From Acanthaster planci (taxonomy: Eukaryota > Echinodermata > Asteroidea > Valvatida > Acanthasteridae): a stretch of DNA of 64,000 nt. Every line of letters begins with the position of its first letter. The stretch's first letter is position 1. The notes beneath the pieces were generated by a model that searched no databases, had not been told where the DNA came from, and was given only the letters and a program-made list of their open reading frames with translations. The stretch lies in contig NW_019091400.1 of the NCBI RefSeq assembly GCF_001949145.1, forward strand, positions 832,256 through 896,255, written 5' to 3'. The translations under genes and the position numbers were made by a program. Below, one piece after another: positions 52,301-62,800 of the stretch.

Positions 52301-53593
52301 TTTGAAAATCAGCATGATTTGGGCCATTTTTTTCTTGGTCACATGTTGGTCACAACATGGTCACAAGATACGGTATGTAAGCTAGATTGTAGGTCAACTC
52401 GCCCCCTGGCCGACTTGCCCCTTACCAGCTCGCCTCTTACCAACTCGCCCCCTGACCGACTTGCCCCCTCGCCGACTCGNNNNNNNNNNNNNNNNNNNNN
52501 NNNNNNNNNNNNNNNNNNNNNNNNNNNNNNNNNNNNNNNNNNNNNNNNNNNNNNNNNNNNNNNNNNNNNNNNNNNNNNNNNNNNNNNNNNNNNNNNNNNN
52601 NNNNNNNNNNNNNNNNNNNNNNNNNNNNNNNNNNNNNNNNNNNNNNNNNNNNNNNNNNNNNNNNNNNNNNNNNNNNNNNNNNNNNNNNNNNNNNNNNNNN
52701 NNNNNNNNNNNNNNNNNNNNNNNNNNNNNNNNNNNNNNNNNNNNNNNNNNNNNNNNNNNNNNNNNNNNNNNNNNNNNNNNNNNNNNNNNNNNNNNNNNNN
52801 NNNNNNNNNNNNNNNNNNNNNNNNNNNNNNNNNNNNNNNNNNNNNNNNNNNNNNNNNNNNNNNNNNNNNNNNNNNNNNNNNNNNNNNNNNNNNNNNNNNN
52901 NNNNNNNNNNNNNNNNNNNNNNNNNNNNNNNNNNNNNNNNNNNNNNNNNNNNNNNNNNNNNNNNNNNNNNNNNTATTTGCTTGACGTTCCTAGGGGGCAA
53001 GTTGGTCAGGGGGCGAGTCAGTCAGGGGGGCGAGTCGGCCAGGAGGCGAGTTGGTAAGAGGAGAGTCGGTCAGGGGGCGAGTTTACGAGGGGGTGAGTTG
53101 GAAAGGGGCGAGTCGGTCAGGGGGCGAGTTGACCTGACACCGTAAGCTACACCTACCAAACGCCTACTCTTGGGGGAAACATGGGAAATGGAGCAACATT
53201 TCTATCGGTACACAACTACGATAAAATCTCTGTTCGAGCCCTGTTAAACGTCACGTAGAGCCTATGGCGAAAAAAGCTTATTTTCTGTGAGGTTCGTGGT
53301 AGCGGGGAGGACGTCGGACCCCACAGTTTTTGGGGGTAGGCCCTGGCTTTAATCATGTTAATACTACCAGCAGCACTTAGCGATGGCACGCTGGCTGAGA
53401 CCAGGGCAAGTTATAACTGTCGGAAAATCGGTCGTCAATTCCGACTCTTCACCTGTTTTTAACTTACCACATAGTAGGACAGAAGCCCTGTCTGGTAATC
53501 TAAAACGAACCATCGATATTGCCATCCTTTCATGACATTTGTCCACTTACTTAGTGGACCTTCCATCGAAGTTTTACTAGAAAAAGCAGACAT
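26499..53593 (-). CDS. OSBPL9: Oxysterol-binding protein-related protein 9 (ORP9), 19 exons
   Basis: Exons in transcript order: 53593-53468, 50464-50414, 47611-47533, 47272-47196, 37095-36913, 36008-35958, 34784-34752, 33027-32919, 32451-32238, 31846-31728, 31348-31186, 30714-30534, 30416-30332, 29953-29843, 28814-28610, 28345-28267, 28112-28021, 27562-27427, 26795-26499. They total 2391 coding bases in one frame, about 796 residues. Domains: PH at about 10-108 ([46 protein letters not shown]), helical region at 112-190, acidic linker with FFAT-like DFYDADE near 295, ORD at about 350-730 with [14 protein letters not shown] (483-490), FYGGK and GEWNG. Known for ORP9: lipid transfer at ER-trans-Golgi contacts, the PH domain binding PI4P and FFAT binding VAP. 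An in-frame TAA lies 9 nt before the ATG, which supports this start. The symbol is chosen over ORP10/11 because the PH exons match ORP9 best. Confidence 0.93.
26641..26667. repeat. CTG/CAG triplet tract inside the OSBPL9 last exon
   Basis: About nine GCT/CTG units on the plus strand, read as CAG (Gln) on the coding minus strand. It is followed by CCA/CCG codons for a proline run. This is a pure triplet microsatellite in coding sequence and so a likely length polymorphism. Confidence 0.9.
27770..27852 (+). repeat. tRNA-derived SINE-like fragment
   Basis: GGATTGCTTGGTTGAAA is followed by CCCGGGGTCAAAGGTTCAAATCCCAC, a good B-box match, inside an OSBPL9 intron. There is no anticodon stem, so it is not a functional tRNA. 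Confidence 0.35.
29285..29375 (+). repeat. AATAATAATAACAACA-type interspersed repeat
   Basis: The stretch TAATAATAATAACAACAC, then TTTTTATATAGCACATCACA, then GGTCTCGATGCGCTTTACAA resembles a short repeat widely seen in marine invertebrate genomes. A related, more diverged piece (AATAATAATAACAATAG, CAGCGCAT) is at 42352-42396. Confidence 0.5.
31728..37095 (-). CDS. OSBPL9: Linker and FFAT exons of OSBPL9
   Basis: Exons 37095-36913, 36008-35958, 34784-34752, 33027-32919, 32451-32238 and 31846-31728 encode residues 112 to about 348. The first reads [20 protein letters not shown], a conserved helical ORP9 segment, and the second [17 protein letters not shown]. The 33-nt exon [11 protein letters not shown] is the least certain: splice sites and phase fit, but I see no clear family match. 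The 214-nt exon ends [18 protein letters not shown], a FFAT-like VAP-binding motif with an acidic lead-in. The last exon is a run of E/D residues ([17 protein letters not shown]). Confidence 0.85.
37096..47195 (-). other. 10.1-kb OSBPL9 intron, repeat-dense
   Basis: The largest intron, between the last PH exon and the helical-region exon. It is saturated with TACATGTA, TACCGGTA and CATGTACA words (for example 39164-39182, 40309-40322, 46494-46511). It also contains a short (CA)n run near 39750 and the 446-bp inverted-repeat element at 46024-46469. I found no exon-like sequence of the ORP9 family in it. Confidence 0.6.
46024..46469. mobile_element. 446-bp element with 19-bp terminal inverted repeats
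   Basis: The left end GAGTTTGAGCGGCTTGTTC and right end GAACAGGCCGCCCAAACTC are inverted with 17 of 19 matches. Subterminal GTTCNNGAACA words (TTGTTCACGAACAG, TGTTCCGAGAACAGTGTTC) fold further. No target duplication is obvious. No transposase frame, so I call it a non-autonomous DNA transposon. Confidence 0.65.
47196..53593 (-). CDS. OSBPL9: PH-domain exons of OSBPL9
   Basis: Exons 53593-53468, 50464-50414, 47611-47533 and 47272-47196 encode residues 1-111. The first holds the start codon, nine leader residues and the PH beta strands [14 protein letters not shown] and [14 protein letters not shown]. The second is a 51-nt exon reading [17 protein letters not shown], the basic phosphoinositide-binding stretch. 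The third reads [16 protein letters not shown]. The fourth reads [17 protein letters not shown], the closing helix with its invariant tryptophan. The introns are large: about 3.0 kb (with the fold-back element and gap) and 2.8 kb. Confidence 0.92.
47612..50413 (-). other. OSBPL9 intron between PH exons 2 and 3
   Basis: TACATG-rich in 48100-49250. It contains the possible alternative first exon 48262-48336. A 40-bp direct duplication (AAAACTTCTGTTACTGA-AGATAGCAGAATAAATTACTT, twice) is at about 49803-49881. Confidence 0.5.
48262..48336 (-). CDS. Possible alternative first exon of OSBPL9
   Basis: An ATG at 48336-48334 opens 25 codons ([15 protein letters not shown], then an acidic EEEQE end) and stops at a strong GTAGGT donor in phase 0. 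That is the phase needed to join the exon starting at 47611. It would give an ORP9 form lacking the first half of the PH domain. I do not recognise the peptide and see no promoter evidence, so it may be chance. Confidence 0.2.
52385..53141. mobile_element. Fold-back minisatellite element with 8-bp target duplication, interrupted by a gap
   Basis: The left arm (from 52391) repeats CAACTCGCCCCCTGGCCGACTTGCC-type units, and the right arm (52991-53135) carries the reverse complement, GGGCGAGTCGGTCAGGG. The extreme ends GATTGTAGGTCAACTCGCCC and GGGCGAGTTGACCTGACACC are inverted. The flanks are an exact GTAAGCTA at 52377-52384 and 53142-53149. It is a transposon made largely of an 18-bp-class tandem unit, in the first OSBPL9 intron. 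Confidence 0.8.
52480..52973. other. Assembly gap (494 N)
   Basis: The N run replaces the centre of the fold-back minisatellite. The repeat structure probably caused the assembly break, and the true length is unknown. Confidence 0.99.
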
Positions 53594-53892
53594 TTTGGCT
53601 TTTTACTTTCAACGCACGCCCTTGCCCTGTGCGTAATCAAGAACGGCGCCCTCAAGAGGTGAAGTGGAAATAAGCCAATCAGTTTCCTTCGGCTTTCGGC
53701 AAGAAGCTTCAGCCAATCAGAAAGGTGCTTTCCCAAGCGGCGTTTTTAATTTTGAATGTTAATCAAGATGGCTGCTCTCTGTTGGGATTTTGCTTCGCAA
53801 ATGTAGGCTGACGTTCATGCACTAGGCCTACTTCAACTACTTCAGTACTTGGCTGCATTATTGATTCGGTCTTCTGTCCATGTTTACACAGC
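53594..53892. promoter_or_regulatory. Bidirectional OSBPL9/DEPDC1 promoter
   Basis: The two start codons face away from each other across 299 bp. The interval holds GCCAATCAG at 53674-53682 and AGCCAATCAG at 53711-53720 (NF-Y-type CCAAT boxes), TTTGAA at 53751-53756 (CHR-like), and AAGATGGCTGC at 53766-53776 (YY1-like). CCAAT to CCAAT and CCAAT to TTTGAA are both 38 bp. Transcription start sites are not visible. The ordered CCAAT-CCAAT-CHR array points towards DEPDC1. Confidence 0.7.
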
Positions 53893-56800
53893 ATGGAACA
53901 GCCTCGTCTGTGTGGCGAGCCGTTCAAGGCAACAAAATTGGTGAGATATAACAAGATACAAAGTTGTAAAAAGGCTTCTTTTTCTATGCTCCGACAAACA
54001 TGACAATCTAGCTGTGGCCACAACATGTGGCCAGGTGGCAGTAGTGTTATTGTTAACCAGTTGCGATATGTGAACGGAGTTTTTCTGGACTGGTCTGAAT
54101 CTGAATCATGATATAGTCGGCAAAGCCTTCATCAGGAAACATCAAACTTCACAGTTTTTCACACCAACTTGGGGACTGGTGCCGTCGGTCGTCCATGACC
54201 CAAGTTCTTTTTGCTTGCTACATTCTGCAACAGGCACATACATAGGGCCTAATAATTATGTAGGCCTAGGCCCTAGCGCTATAGCATGCATAGGTAGGCC
54301 TATTTGGCATGTTTGATAGAGAGGCTTATAAATTTTTCCATTTTTTTTTTTCTATCAGTTCTGTTTCTTATACAGGAAAAAGATAATCGATGACTCGCGG
54401 TGTCGTGTTGCTGGTAGTGACATTTCGGCTGCTGGTGCTGCTAGCCTTCATCAGGCAACTGATAAAGGCTAGCAGCACCAGCAGCCGAAACGTCGCTACC
54501 AGCAACACGACACCGCGAGTCATCGATTATCTTATTCCCGTATTTGTCATCCACCGCGGTGATTATGTTTATCTCTTCTATTGAGTTCTGTTTCTTTTTG
54601 AAGTGATCTGGGAAAGGATGTCAAGATAAAGAAACATTTTGCTAAGTTTGGATTCCGTCGGATGCTGCAAAGCAAAGAAATATTGATGTAAAGCAGGGAT
54701 ATTTTGAGATATTTTGAGATAATTTTCAGGGGTGTGGAATTCAGCTTTTTATCTAATTTCAGCTTTTTTGTCATATTTGTGTAGATGTTGACCCGGAATT
54801 TCAGCTTTTTTGTTCACCTGGTCTGTACAAAATTGTCAGTAGGCCAATGGGAACTTTTTACATTTCAGCTTTTTGCTAGCTGTTTTAAGCTTTAATTTTA
54901 AGTGACCACTCACACCCCTGGTTTATTAATTTTTTTGTACACAGAAATGAGTGTGGATTTTGACTAAGAGCTGAAAGTTCACATTTCCATTATTCATGCC
55001 TTACATGTATTTCAGTGAATTGAATACTGGCTTCGCTTGAAATTTCAAAAATTTTGAAATCGGAAATTAAATGGAGTCTAGAGAGGTCGACTGCAGAATA
55101 TTCCGTCACCCTGCATGATCAACCTCATATAGTCAAAGCCAGGTACAGGTACAATGTACTTGTACCTTGTTTGTGCAAAGCAAAATATTCTGTACACAAG
55201 AATGACAGTGGATTTTACTGAAAAGCTTAAACATTTTGTTCTCATGAGAATCTGTTATATGTGTTTCAGTGACTTAAATGCTGGCTTCACTATCAGACTA
55301 TAAATTTCAAAACTTTGGTAAGTGCAATTAAATAGAGGCACTGCCATCACTACAGCATGTGGAAAAAGACTCATTTTAATCACCAGCGGTCACAATTGCC
55401 TGTTAAGAAAATGAGATCCCAAATGAATAGTGCCTTCGCTCATTTTTTCCTGTACGTACGTGTACATGTAAGCACCCTGTGTCCAGCACCTGTACATGTA
55501 CATGCCTTCAAACACTGAGTGACTGTCAGGACTGTTACTGTTCATGAGGTCGTGACGCTGTGGGTTTTTGTATGATGCCTACACATAGTTTATAGAGGAA
55601 TAAACTCCATGTACCGTACATGTACGAATATGCCGCTTGATACCCTGAGCACAAATCCCATGAAACTGATCTGAAAAATTCTGAGTGTGTTAAGGGAATA
55701 CCTCAATGTTTCCACTTTTCAGTTGGACTTTTTAATACATTTTATTGCTTTCAGATGACCAATACATGTAGGTCACTGCTGGGAACAATTTGTGGGGTCT
55801 GTATATGGAATTCATGATTTATTAATTTCAAAAATATCAGATCTTCACACTGCTATCAACCTCTGTGTATCAGCTGGACCATTTTCAGAGTTGGGGGGAT
55901 TGGAATCTTGTATTTTTGTTTTCATTGTGCTACTGATTCAACACTCTTTAGGAAAAGGAAAAATGTGTAACTTGTCGACATTGCCCATGTACAGTGTACA
56001 TCGATTATTGACTTCTCAAAATGTAAAAAAATTGTAACGTTTATTATCAGAGGTGGGCTCACCAAGCTATTATTCAGAATTTAGTGTTAAAACTGTGTTA
56101 AAAATGGTTAAAGTTTGAATAAACATGTGCCGGCATCAGTGTGAAATGTACATTTATTTCCTTCTCTGTTTTTTACCAATAGTGGAATATGATCATTCAG
56201 GAGTTTCGTTCGGGAATGCCCCTCAAGCGTCATCGCCGAGGACTGCGCGGACGTTACCATGACAACTGCTTCACGTCCACTGAGGCCATAGACTGGCTGC
56301 ACGAGTACCTGCAGAATTGCGACAGATTTGGTCCCTGGGTTAGCAGGGCACAGACCATCTCGCTGCTCGAGAAGTTTCTTCACAGTAAGGTCATACAGGG
56401 GGTCAAGGGGTCGGCTAAGGGCAGCCCGGGCAAGTTTGAGGACAACGGTGACCTGTACAAGTGAGTGCTGGCATGTACATACATGTAGGTGTACATGTAC
56501 AATAACCGATTAACCATTCTGATTGCAACGAGGTGCAGCAAGTGGACAGGTCCTGGTGACCTTTGTAGCCCTGGGCATTTATTGTTGAGCATTTCAAACA
56601 ACAAAAAAGGATTCCTTGTACAATGCACCTGTACTCGTACATGTAGCTCGCAAGCCTGAAGAAGCTGCAGAGAGCCTGTCGAGAGGAAACAAGGAGCGGA
56701 ACTAGTCTTAGAAGTGGGAGGAAAACTCTGGGCAGAGGAACATTCTTCAGGAGCAAAACCCCCCAAATTACTTGGTACTGAAAACCTACAGTATACATGT

Positions 56801-59800
56801 ACCGGTAAATCCACAATCTCATTAAGCAATGCTGCTATTGGATCCTGCAGTGACTGCCAGGCTGGAACTCTGAGTCTTGGGATATTCATCCTGTTGGATT
56901 GTGTCACACTGTGCCAGACTTCTCTTAGGCAATTCACATGTGTTGTACTTAATAGGAAAAAATATATATGTAATATGAAGAACATCAATATCTGCCTTGA
57001 ACTGTCATCTTGTCACCCATTTGAAAGAAAAAAAATAGGTATTAACCCAGTCCAAATAAGCATGATTCACCCAGAACGGATTTTACTGAGCAAAAGGGTA
57101 AACCTTATTCTGTGTCAAAATGGGTACTGAAATCTGACCTTTTGCTTCAAAATAGTTGCATCAGATTGTAAATTTCTGTTTAATTTACGCCAATGTTACT
57201 CAACACAGGGAGCATGCAATTTGAAATTGAGCCTGGTTGTAGTGTAATTTGGCAACCAGAATTAGACGCCATTGTTCAGGCATTGGATCAGCTGATTTCC
57301 TCGTTTTTCACTTCACCACTCATGCCATTGAAAATGGAGAAACACTACATGTACAAAGTCTTGTAAAAATTGGATTGGAATTTCCTCCATTTTTTTGGTC
57401 AAAGTCCAAGTTGCATGCCCGACAATTGTGATGGCACAGTGCTTGTGGACAGGTGCACTGTTGTACGTACATGTATGTACATGTACTGTATGTGCACATT
57501 ACATGTACATGCATCTCTGACCAGGAGGGGACTGTACCGGCCAAATATACACGTGTGTCAAGCTTCAGGTGGTACCACCATAGTTATGGCATTCCCTTGG
57601 ATTAATCTACACATCTATGGTACTCGTATTTCGGTGCTGTCAAACATTAACATTACATGCTTTTTCCCTTCTTATTTGAACTTCATTCAACAGATTTGTG
57701 CCTGTCTCTCCAATCAAAAAGCTCCGATCTGCACTCAACAGCCGTTCCAACCTCCGGACGAGGACCCCACTGAAGACCATCAGCTCACAGCCTGTTGTGG
57801 GCAGGACACTGTCCTACGACAACCCGGCATTCAGCATCCAGGACTCAGACAAGGAGTCTGCCCGGCAGGGGAAGGGGGACAGGGCTGACGGGGGAGTGCC
57901 ACAGTGCCGTCTAGTCCAGAGACCGCTGACAACATCACAGAGGGAAGACGTCTGGAAAAGTACCACTCTCAATCGGTAAGGACCAAAGATCTTATGGGGA
58001 AGTGGTCTTAACTGCTTAGCCACGAGCCTTTTGATAGTGTTTCCATTCAGAGCACACCAAATTACTGTTAGGATCAATGTCCATGTCATGTTGTTTGGTC
58101 AAACAGACTGCTCCTGAGGTACCAAGTGTACATGTATACACATGTAAATGTTTCTCATAAGTGATCACCTGTTCTTGGGCCGAGGAACATGGGTTCCCAA
58201 TTAAAAAACGATGTGTGCTCACAGGGGAACATGCTGAGTTTTCCATATTACTACTGGAAAAAAGTTACTTCACAGCATTGAACTTTTGGTTTTTGGTTGA
58301 GATGTGCCAGATACATGTAGGTACATTTCTTTGTTTGGGTCTGAATGACGGACAGTCTGCTGAATTTAGCCAAAGGGTTTTATTAAATGCTTCATCTTGT
58401 CGAATATTTTGTTTCACCTAACCTACGGTTAACTTATTGTGCACTGTTAGACAATGCAGGCATAATGCATGCTTCACTCAAAAGATGCAAAACTTGGCCT
58501 ACATTGTGGAACAAATCAAAGTAGAAGAGATTTTCCTCAGCCATGGTCAAATTCGCCCACCTGCAGGTTACAGAGGCTGCTGTGGCTGACTTCCTTGGAG
58601 GGCCTCCTGGATACCAGCCTGATCAACCCCAAGCACATCATCCACAGCTGCACCCACGTCAGCAAGAACGGTGTGGTGTTGGTGCCCAAGGACCAGGATG
58701 ACCTGCCCAGCTGGGTGCTGTCGGCGATGAAGTGCCTGGCCAACTGTAAGCTCCCTTGTTCCTCAGAGTTTGTCGAAAATCCCCGTAGAATTCCCACAGA
58801 ATCAACCACAGGAAGTTGTGATGCCACAAATGGACCAGCTTGAACAGTACAATCAGGCCGTGTCCGAATTACTTGGCTGAGGCTTAAAAATTACAAACAA
58901 CCCTATGGGTAATGGCTGCAGCCATTATCATGGGCTCATGAGTAATGTCAAGCCGCAGCCTGAAAGACAGTAACATCCAGTAGATCTACTGAAGGCCATT
59001 TTTTTCAAAATGATGGTTTCCTCTCTGTTTAGCTTCATTTCAAGCTCAAGAATTGTCAAATGATCGCTTATGAACCTGAGTGAAAAGACTTGACACTTTG
59101 GCTTCATTTACTTGGAAAACTTGAGATGCCTTCACATGTGGATCTTGTTAGAGTCAGGACCAGAGTGAAGTTAGCACTTGAAACGTTAGACTGTCTGGCT
59201 AAAATCTCGCAATGATCACACAGACTTTACGCCCGTTCCTTGATGTTTTATTTCTTGAAGTCTTTCCAAACCCCATAGTCACCTCTGCTTGCATCCTCTC
59301 CAATCGTAGGGCCCAATGGTCCTGATTCTGGACTCCCAAACTACCCGGGCTTTGAGAGAGACGTATTCAAGACGGTCAGCTCCTACTTCCTGGGTCTAAC
59401 CCAGCCCCTGCTGACACATCACCTCTATGACATTGTCATTGAGTCATTTGGTGAGTAGCTATACTGAAGGCAGCATGCACCTGCGAACATATCTTTTCAA
59501 TAAATAGCTCCAAATCTCTTTACTTGTCATGTCAATCTCAATCTCAATTACTTGTCATGGATTGCACAATAATGCAAAGATAAATTGGGTTGTAAACTTT
59601 GTTTGGTACATGTAGTTGGGGTTGCAGAGATACAGATTGGGTTCACAGATCACTCATCTACGTGTAGATTTATGTTTAAAACCCCCAACATCAATTTTTA
59701 GGCAGTACATACTAATGTTAAACAAAAGGCAAGACAATGTTCCATTGAAATATTTACTGTTTGAATGATTCCGAGAAAGATATTGTTAATCTGTATTTAG

Positions 59801-62800
59801 TAGCTCTTGAAGGTTATGAGTGTGTGTGGTTCTAAAAAGAACCTGTTACTCGGCGTTGCGGACAGTGAGTGCTCTGTCCGTCTTCAGGACTGATGCAATC
59901 CAACTGTGCTGCTGCTTTTATGCTGTGGGTGATCAGTGAGGCGTGGGAATTGGGATCCAAGCTATCAGGGTACTGGGGCGTGAAGGCGGGAACTGTTCTG
60001 TGAGCTGCTGTGGCTGCTTTCTGGCACACGTCAGTTGGTGTTGGGGCGCTGGAGAGAGTGCCGGGTATAGGGGACCCATCTGGCACCGAAGGTTGGGAGT
60101 CTGTTGGTATAGGGGACCCGTTGGACAGGAGGGGGTGCCAAATGTCACTAATGTTCTAGCCGATGTCTTGGGGGACCGTCTTGTTCTTGAAGATTTCAAT
60201 GGCCTCGCGGATACCTCGGGGGTGCCATTGTTCAATGCTGGCATTGAGATGGGCTCTATGCCATTGATAGCATGGTCTGTTTCATTTGAGTGTTTAACAG
60301 TGGATGACTTCTCATAGTCTTCCCGTCATCCATGTGCTCAGTGTTTGTTGAGTCTAGTGGTTAGATCCCTGCCTGTCTCTCCGATCTACACTTGACCGCA
60401 TTCACCGGGGATCTTGTAGACATCGGGTCTAGACTTGGGGTCTTGTTTGTCCTTGTGTGATTGCAGGAGGTTTCTGATCTTGCTGGGAGCCGTGTGGAAC
60501 ACTCTGGTGCCCCGTCTCTAGAGGATGCGCTGGATTTGGTGGGAAGTGGGACCTATGTATGGGAGGGTGACTGAACTATTGTGTGTGTGGGGTTGACCTA
60601 GGGTAGAGGAGACCCATCGGTCGGGGCGTGATGTAGGTTGCTGGGTCTTGACTTGGTTCTTCTTGAATCCGTTCCGCTGGAGTGCCGTGGAGATGTGGTG
60701 GAGCTTGTTGTTCAGGTTGCGCTGGTCACACGTTGTATGCCCGGCGTACGAGGGTGGTGTTGACTGAGTTCTTGATCTTGGGGTGGTGAAAGGAGTGCTG
60801 ATGGAGGTGCCGGTCTCAGAACAGTTCCCGCCTTCGTGCCCCATTACCCAGATAGCTTGGATCCCAATTCCCAGCAGCAGCGCAGTTGGATTGCATCAGT
60901 CCTGAAGAAGGACAAAGCACTCCCTGTCCGAAACGTCCAGTAACCTGTTCTTTTCAGAACCGCACATACTCAAAAGAGATATTTACCACATGGTGTATCC
61001 GCAAACCCTCTACCTTGATCTGTATTACTTTGATACAAGGCTTGTTACTTTCCTACTGTATATTTAAAGAGTTGATATTACCAGATTACAGATGAACATG
61101 ATAATATCTCATCTTTGAGTAGATTTTTTTAACACATGTAGCAGAATTAAATTTAACTTCCCCGCCCAAAATTGTAGATCATATATTTTGTTTGTCTTTT
61201 TTATTCCTGCCTATATATTACGATCTAACTGCATGGTGTGTTCGCTTTAATGAGCCACTTTACCTCAGAATTGAGATGGTGTCCACTTTCTTTTCCATCA
61301 TTTCTTATCATCTACCATTAAAAACTTATTATCTACCACTGCCTCTATCCTAAGCTTTTTAATTTTCCCCAGTCATGCTAAAATTGACCCTGTTGCTAAC
61401 TCCCTCTCCGCCATCTCACCCTACTGTTAACAGTAACTGCTGAGCGCAGAGACAGGGGTCTTTATCCAGGGGCGGAGTCTCCACCCACCCCTCCTCAGAC
61501 CATTCAGGGGTTGGCCTCCTTTGAATCCGTCGAGAACCTGATGCTCAACATGACTTCAGCAGGCCTGTTTGGTTACTCACCCGAGTTGGCAGGTGCACCA
61601 GAACGGAAGTTTGGAACCGGAGGCATCTCGGATGGAAAGGTTCCGGGATGGTCCCAGGAAGATGACATGTCAAAGAGGCTGAAGTTGATGGATGGAAGAA
61701 GATGGATTGGGGATGTTAGAGGGATACCTCCCAGTGGCCCTGTATCCCACATGCAGTCAGGTAGTGGGCGTGGTTCCTCAGAGAGTAATGGTCATGCCCT
61801 CCATACAACTCGTTCCCCACATTCAAACTGGGGCAATGGTGGTGTGAAACGATCCTCGAGCATGTCAGTCGCAGGTTTCACCAGGCCCAACTCAGATGGC
61901 GGTCACCATCGACCTACTCAAGGGATGAGGCGCTGTAGATCAGAGCCCACAACAGGTTGTCACAGCGTTAACCAGGATACAGCCCTGAGGACGGGTAGAG
62001 AATCTCATACCAGACCAGCACCGAGAAGAATTGAGCTCCGTCAGCAGCACAATCAAGAAACCACCAGGGAGAATGATAAATCTATTCATCAACAGCCGCA
62101 GCAACGATACAGACCACTTTCTGCTCCAGTCCAACAGCAGACTCCAAAGTTCCCATCGGCATCAAATCTCCACATCCCTGAACAACACCAGCAGGAGTTT
62201 CCAGGCCTAGTGGGCAAGTCCAGGAAGTTTACCTCACAAATCATAATCAACGAGAAAAGTGGTAGGGCCCCACATGGCATGCACAGACCCTGGACAGGTT
62301 TTGCATCCAATCAGACAAACTCTTCTACTGCAGCCAGCAGTAGCATGAAAGACCTAAACTACGGATTCCAACTGTTGCATCCGGAGCAAGCAACCAACAG
62401 CAAACGGGGGTTTGGCTCCGTGAACGACATCAGAAATGCCATAAAGGCTGACCCGATGGAATGCCCCACAAAAGAAACCAACACTCGCAACTTGTTTGTC
62501 TCCAAGAAGTTCGGCTCGGCAAGTGAGCTGATCCAGAGAATCTTCAAGAAGAAGGGTGGCAGCGGTGAATCCGATGGCCCAAGACAACCCATCTCGCTCG
62601 GTCATCAACTCAGAGGCTCCACACCCAATTTGCCCAACCAAGAGACCCGGAACCCTTCATACCCTCTTCCCAATCCCGACAGAGTTACCCCACCAAAGCC
62701 CACTGAGGTCACCAGCATCAGTGACAAACAGGAGGAGAGAATCAGCCCGCCTTACCCCCCACCCCTGCGTGCAACCCTCTCATACTCCGACATCACCGGT

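Larger units (their letters stand above)
53941..56182 (+). other. Intron 1 of DEPDC1-like gene
   Basis: It contains TAGGCCTA words (54260-54305), the hammerhead-like palindrome 54381-54532, a CAGGGGTG-ended short transposon 54727-54920, and a diverged direct duplication 54935-55340. No exon was seen. Confidence 0.6.

Noticed and set aside
52319-53057. Long open frames crossing the second N run
   Set aside because: These are gap artefacts within a fold-back minisatellite.
56640-56990. Minus-strand frames of 202 and 135 codons over DEPDC1 intron 2
   Set aside because: They span a dispersed repeat and TACATG words with no family match.
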